Shown here: piece after piece, positions 60,001 through 64,000 of the stretch | Layout of the letters: each line of letters starts with the position of its first letter | Numbering within the stretch: the stretch's first letter is position 1 | Origin: Caulochytrium protostelioides | Taxonomy: Eukaryota; Chytridiomycota; Caulochytriomycetes; Caulochytriales; Caulochytriaceae | DNA length: 64,000 nucleotides | Assembly (NCBI GenBank): GCA_003615045.1 | Contig: ML014172.1 | Coordinates: 35,886-99,885, forward strand | Reading direction: 5' to 3' | The notes under the pieces: model-generated | The model's input: only the letters and a program-made list of their open reading frames with translations | Told to the model about the DNA's origin: nothing | Databases searched by the model: none | Position numbers and translations under genes: made by a program

Positions 60001-62065
60001 CGTCGCAGAACAGCCAGCTGCCGCCCGGCTACGTGGACGACAACGAGCGCGTGCTCCAGCAGGAAACACCGCCCACGCTGGCGACCGTCACGCAAGGCCT
60101 GCTCCCGGTTGCATACCGCGCGTCCGACGACCACGACGGCGCCTCGGGCGACTCGCACGTTCTTAGCGGCCTCGGCAACTTTACGACCGCCTTTTTCGGC
60201 AAGGACAAGCACAAGCTGCCCAACACGAAGCGCATGACGGCCGCCTTCTGGAACGTCGGCAAGAGCAGCCGCACCAAGACGGCCGCAGCCGCGGCGGCCG
60301 CCACAGCGGCCATGGCCGCGGGCGGGCCTGGCGCGGCTGGCGTGGCCAGTGGCGGCAGCGGCGGCAGCGGCGGCAGCAGTCCGAACGCGAGCGTTGGCGG
60401 GCATGGCCACGGCCACGGAAATGGCCCCGGGAACGACGTTTCCACGAGCCACTATGGCGGAGCGAACGCCACGGGGACAAGTGGCGGCCCCGGCGGCACC
60501 AACCACGCCGGTGGCGCGTCGGGCGGCGGCGCGGCCGGTGCCAACGGGGCTTCCGGCGGGTCCGGTCCGACGGCCGAGCAGAGCGCGGTCATCTTTGGCG
60601 CGCCGCTGGACCATGCGGTGGCGCGGTCGCGGGTCAAGGACGGCTACGACTTGCCGGCCGTTGTCTATCGCTGCATCGAGTATCTGGACTATCACCGGGC
60701 TTATGAAGAGGAAGGCATATACCGGCTGTCGGGCTCGACCGCGACGATTCAGAAGCTGAAACTCAAGTTTGACCAGAATCCGGATGTCGATCTGCTTGCG
60801 CACACGCGACACGCGGCGGGGGCAGGGGCGGGCCCGTCTTCGTCGTCATCGCACGCGTCGAAGCATGCGAACGTGGCGGCCGGCGAGGTGTACGATGTGC
60901 ATGCCGTCGCGGGGCTGCTCAAGCTGTATCTGCGTGAGCTCCCGCACCCGGTGGTCACGTATGCACGACAGCGCGATTTCCTGCACCTCACGGACCTGCA
61001 GGACCGCGCCCAGCGCATCCACCAGCTCGCCTCCCTGCTGCGCATGCTGCCGCTGCCCAACTATACCTTGCTCCGCGCGCTCATATCGCACCTGGTGCGC
61101 GTGGTCCAGAACGCGGAGAAGACGCGCATGACCGTCCGCAACATGGGCATTGTCTTTTCGCCGACGCTTGGAATTCCTGCGGGCGTCGTCACCCTCATGA
61201 TGGCCGAGTTCGCGATCGTCTTTGACTGGAGCGGCATCGAGGGCACCGCGCGCCCGCCGCCTACGGCCGCGCCCGCGCCCGCGCTTGCCGTGGTGTCCAC
61301 GCATGCCACGCATGCCTGTCATCGGCACCCGAGACCGGGCGGCGGCGGCAACGATGCCTCGAGCACGACGCCGCCGTCGTCCCTCGGCGCAAACAGCGCA
61401 CGTGCGGCCGGCGGCCCTCCGAGCAGTAGTAGTGGTCACAGCACTGGCAGCAGCAATAACAACCACAGCCGTGGCGCGAATCCGTCGTCGTCCGCGACAG
61501 CGACAACGACGACGGCACCGCCGCCGCCCTCGATCAGCGCGGCGACAGCGGCATCGGCGGCCGCAGGCACGGGCCCGCCGCCGACTACGCTTGCAGCGCG
61601 CAATAAAGCGCGGCGGCGGGATGCAGGCATGAGTTTCATGCCCGGCCAGACGCCAGACCTGCGCCATATCACGTCGGCCTATGAACCCTCGCCGCCGCAG
61701 GCGGCGCCGGGCTCTGGTCCGGGCTCCGGCCCTGGTCCGGGCTCCGGCCCTGGTTCGGGCCCCGGCCCTGGCTCGGCTTCGGGCTTCGAATCGGGCTCCG
61801 GCCATCCCACTGCGAGTGGCGCGGCGGTGTCCGCCTCCCAACTCTCCCAGATGCACTCTGCCCACGACAACCGCGACGACCACGGCGCCTACGAGCCCGA
61901 CGACGCAGGCCCCGACCACAACAGCGCGGCGAGCTACGACGCGGACGTCGCGGGCGACTCGCCTGCCGTGCTTGACGACGCGCTGGACGCCGACGAGACG
62001 TCGGCCTCAGCGGCATCCACAGGCAGCGGCGAGCGTGGCCGACGCAGCCGCGGCGGCAGCGGCTA

Positions 62066-62102
<37 letters not shown>

Positions 62103-62441
62103 CTGCTCTCGCGCAAGCCGACCGGCTACGCGTACAGTAAAGAGCGTGGCGCCAGCTCGTCGCGGCGGACGTCCCGCGCGTCGCCGCCGCGCGACGGGGC
62201 GCCGCATACCGACAGCAACGATGGCCACGGCCAGACCCATGCGCCTGCGGCGATGCTGCCGTCCGTGTCGGGCGCGGCCGACACGGGATCGGGCCGTCTT
62301 GGCCGTCTTGGCGACGGCCCGCTCGCCACCGTCGACGTCGACGGCGCCGACGGCGCGGAGATCATTGAAGGCATCGACGGGATGTCGGCCGTCGTGATGG
62401 ACGACAGCGTGGCGGACGAGATCCCCGTGACCGTCGCCTAG
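57024..62441 (+). CDS. BEM3: BEM3-like RhoGAP with PX and PH domains
   Basis: GTPase-activating protein probably acting on Cdc42 in polarised growth. The protein has 1805 residues from ATG 57024; the frame upstream has only TTG. A PX domain lies at about 296-462 (FLMEKYYHDFTQLDRWL, SLPALPDAALFAG, TRKTALEAWIRAV). PH is at about 644-838 (VIKEGPLAKRGRNFGGWKTRYF and a final SSEAERDNWIAAIAYV), enlarged by two Ala/Gly/His-rich inserts. RhoGAP is at about 1190-1404 (DLPAVVYRCIEYLDYHRAYE, EEGIYRLSGS with arginine finger Arg1234, YDVHAVAGLLKLYLRELP, MTVRNMGIVFSPTL). The domain order and best-matching RhoGAP stretches are those of yeast Bem3. Linkers hold poly-Gln, Gly-Ser-Pro repeats near 1565-1590 and a Gly run near 1680. 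Confidence 0.93.
61706..61800 (+). repeat. GGCTCCGGCCCT-type array encoding Gly-Ser-Gly-Pro repeats
   Basis: Imperfect 12-base units inside the BEM3-like gene, downstream of the RhoGAP domain. Confidence 0.8.
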
Positions 62442-63530
62442 CGGGCCGGCGGTCTTGCCATCATCCACCGATGCGCCGGCCCCCGGCGGCTCCTGACAGC
62501 TCTCGAGTACGTTCTCGGATCACCTGGCAAGGAGCGCGCGCTGCACGCTGCTTCACCGCCGGGATGGCAGAGTCGTGCGTCGGCATCTCTTCGCTGGGGG
62601 GAATCAGCGGGAAAGGCGCGGCCGATCCTTCCAATGCCCCCGCCCCCGAAGAAGAGCGGAAGCCGCTGCGGCTCTTTGTCCGACGGGCAGGATGCACAGC
62701 GCGGGGAGGTTATATGAAATAAAATGACTAGAACAGACGAAATGGCATGAAGCAGTGCTCAGCTCTAGTGTAGCGGAGATAACGTGCAAGTGCAAATGAA
62801 AACATGCGCCTCTGTCGCGTGCAAGTCCATTTTCGCGGCAAAGCCCGCGGCGAAAGCATCAGACGGAGTCTGATGGAGTCACGCCCCGAGCTGGCGGAAT
62901 AGAATTTGCTCATATCGCCGGCGCCTCGTAGCGTGCTCCCGCCTTCGAACGGCGCCACGCGGTCGGCGACCCGTGCGATCCCATCAGCGACTCCCGAGGG
63001 CGACATCGCCTAGAAAAGGAGCGAACCGCCTTTCATGAACGTGACGGTCTTGCCATTCTCCGTTGCGTCTGCCTGAGGGTATTCTCGCGATGCAGGAATC
63101 ACGGGAAGGCTCGGCTGAGCATGTTTTCATCGAAAACGACCCAAAGAAAGCATGGTTTTTGGTTCATGGCGACGACGTTCGCCATTGATGGCCGCGCCGA
63201 GGCGACGCGCGCACTAGTCATCGGACAGCCGCTAGCGCGGAAAACCGCCTCCTAGCGACGCGCCCCGACGGGAGTGGTATAAAGGAGGGCCTTGCTCCTT
63301 CCTGACCGGGTAGGCCCGCCATGTCTTGATCGTTCATTAGCGAGGAGAGATATTTGCAGGGGTTTCGTACGCGCCAACACGCAACACCCACATGGCACCA
63401 TCATCCGTTCTCGATCTTGGCTAGGCCGCAGCAGTCTCTGTGAGCACCCTTCCCGCGTCCGTATGCTCTCGCCCTCACGTCATTCTCTTCTCGCTTCTCC
63501 GCGCTTCTTCCCCCTCGTTCTCTGATCATC
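62442..63530. other. Intergenic before the small secreted protein gene
   Basis: 1.1 kb of moderate GC. A TATAAA is noted separately. A two-codon upstream ATG (63321, ATG TCT TGA) lies in the probable leader. Nothing else recognised. Confidence 0.45.
63278..63283 (+). promoter_or_regulatory. TATA box
   Basis: GGTATAAAGG, the clearest TATA box in the window, 247 bases before the start codon of the small secreted protein. This implies a long leader or a leader intron. Confidence 0.55.
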
Positions 63531-63869
63531 ATGCGGACCTTCGCGCTGATGATGGCCATCGCCATGGCCGTACTGGGCATGCTGGCCATGCATCCGGTGG
63601 CCGCGGCGCCCGTGCCCGTCGCCACGCGCTGTGTGGCCAAATCCGCGTCTGGCTCGACCGCCACCGCCACCGCAGCTGACGCCGCGGCGACCGCCGCGGC
63701 AGGCGCCGACGCCACCGGCGCCGCCGTGGATCTCGCCGAGGCGACGGCGACGCCGGCCGATGACGCGGGGACCGGCACCGATGCGGCGGCGACTTCGACG
63801 ACGGCCGAGGCCGCGGCCGCCGCAACCGACATATCGGCGCCCGACGAAGGCACGGCCGCGAGCGCGTAA
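63531..63869 (+). CDS. Small secreted Ala/Thr-rich protein
   Basis: I do not recognise a family. 112 residues: a clear signal peptide (1 to about 25, a MAIAMAVLGMLAM core, cleavage near VAAA|APVP), then a short segment with a single Cys and a tail of Ala, Thr, Asp and Gly with repeated ATA/TAA/ADA patterns, acidic overall. The lone Cys rules out a hydrophobin. It could be a heavily O-glycosylated wall or mucin-like peptide (inference). A TATA box upstream and a normal stop support expression. Ends TAATAG. Confidence 0.65.
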   Translation: MRTFALMMAIAMAVLGMLAMHPVAAAPVPVATRCVAKSASGSTATATAADAAATAAAGADATGAAVDLAEATATPADDAGTGTDAAATSTTAEAAAAATDISAPDEGTAASA

Positions 63870-64000
63870 TAGACCTCGCCCTGGCTTCTGGCCGCCCGAC
63901 CCCTCTCTCCTCCTGTTCTCATGCGGTTCAACCGACGTGATCTGGTATCCGCCGCGCCCATGATGCTCGGAGCTCTATACTGAATCGCGTTTTGAAGGGC

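Overview
This is a GC-rich fungal nuclear window carrying 18 well-supported protein genes on both strands, often with long gaps between them. Evidence for a fungus: a class IV-type (division 2) chitin synthase, an AA9 lytic polysaccharide monooxygenase, a CLG1/PHO80-type cyclin, a BEM3-like RhoGAP and a SLY41-like transporter. A SPAG1 homologue (axonemal dynein pre-assembly) argues for a lineage that still makes flagellated zoospores. With the very high GC and the Ala/Pro/Gln-rich proteins, my inference is an early-diverging zoosporic fungus, most likely Blastocladiomycota; the genus is not determinable here.

Layout. 1-1134: possible 3' end of an unidentified gene, then the chitin synthase promoter. 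1135-7482: chitin synthase (+) convergent with the SM protein Sec1 (-). 9539-16096: intronless 2185-residue orphan protein (+). 16210-22736: three minus-strand genes, CWF19L1/Drn1, WDR83/MORG1 and a secreted AA9 LPMO. 24225-25316: orphan single-pass membrane protein (-). 25317-29416: 4.1 kb without a recognisable gene. 29417-38549: conserved core genes, most with one short intron: RLI1 (+), the centromeric histone H3 variant CENP-A/Cse4 (-), SPAG1 (-), proteasome subunit PRE4/PSMB4 (+) and thymidylate kinase CDC8 (+). 40082-51434: SLY41-like transporter (+), SDH4 (-) and a giant cyclin (-). 51435-54595: gene-poor, with a duplicated 117/120-bp segment. 54596-63869: tandem-UBA protein, BEM3-like RhoGAP and a small secreted Ala-rich protein (all +).

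There is no operon logic. Themes are cell-wall building and polarised secretion (chitin synthase, Sec1, SLY41, BEM3-like GAP), RNA processing and translation (CWF19L1, WDR83, RLI1) and chromosome or cell-cycle functions (CENP-A, CDC8, cyclin). The CENP-A, SPAG1, PRE4, CDC8, RLI1 and SDH4 models were rebuilt across introns with GT-AG borders that keep the family alignment in frame. No tRNA, rRNA, CRISPR or intact transposon was recognised.
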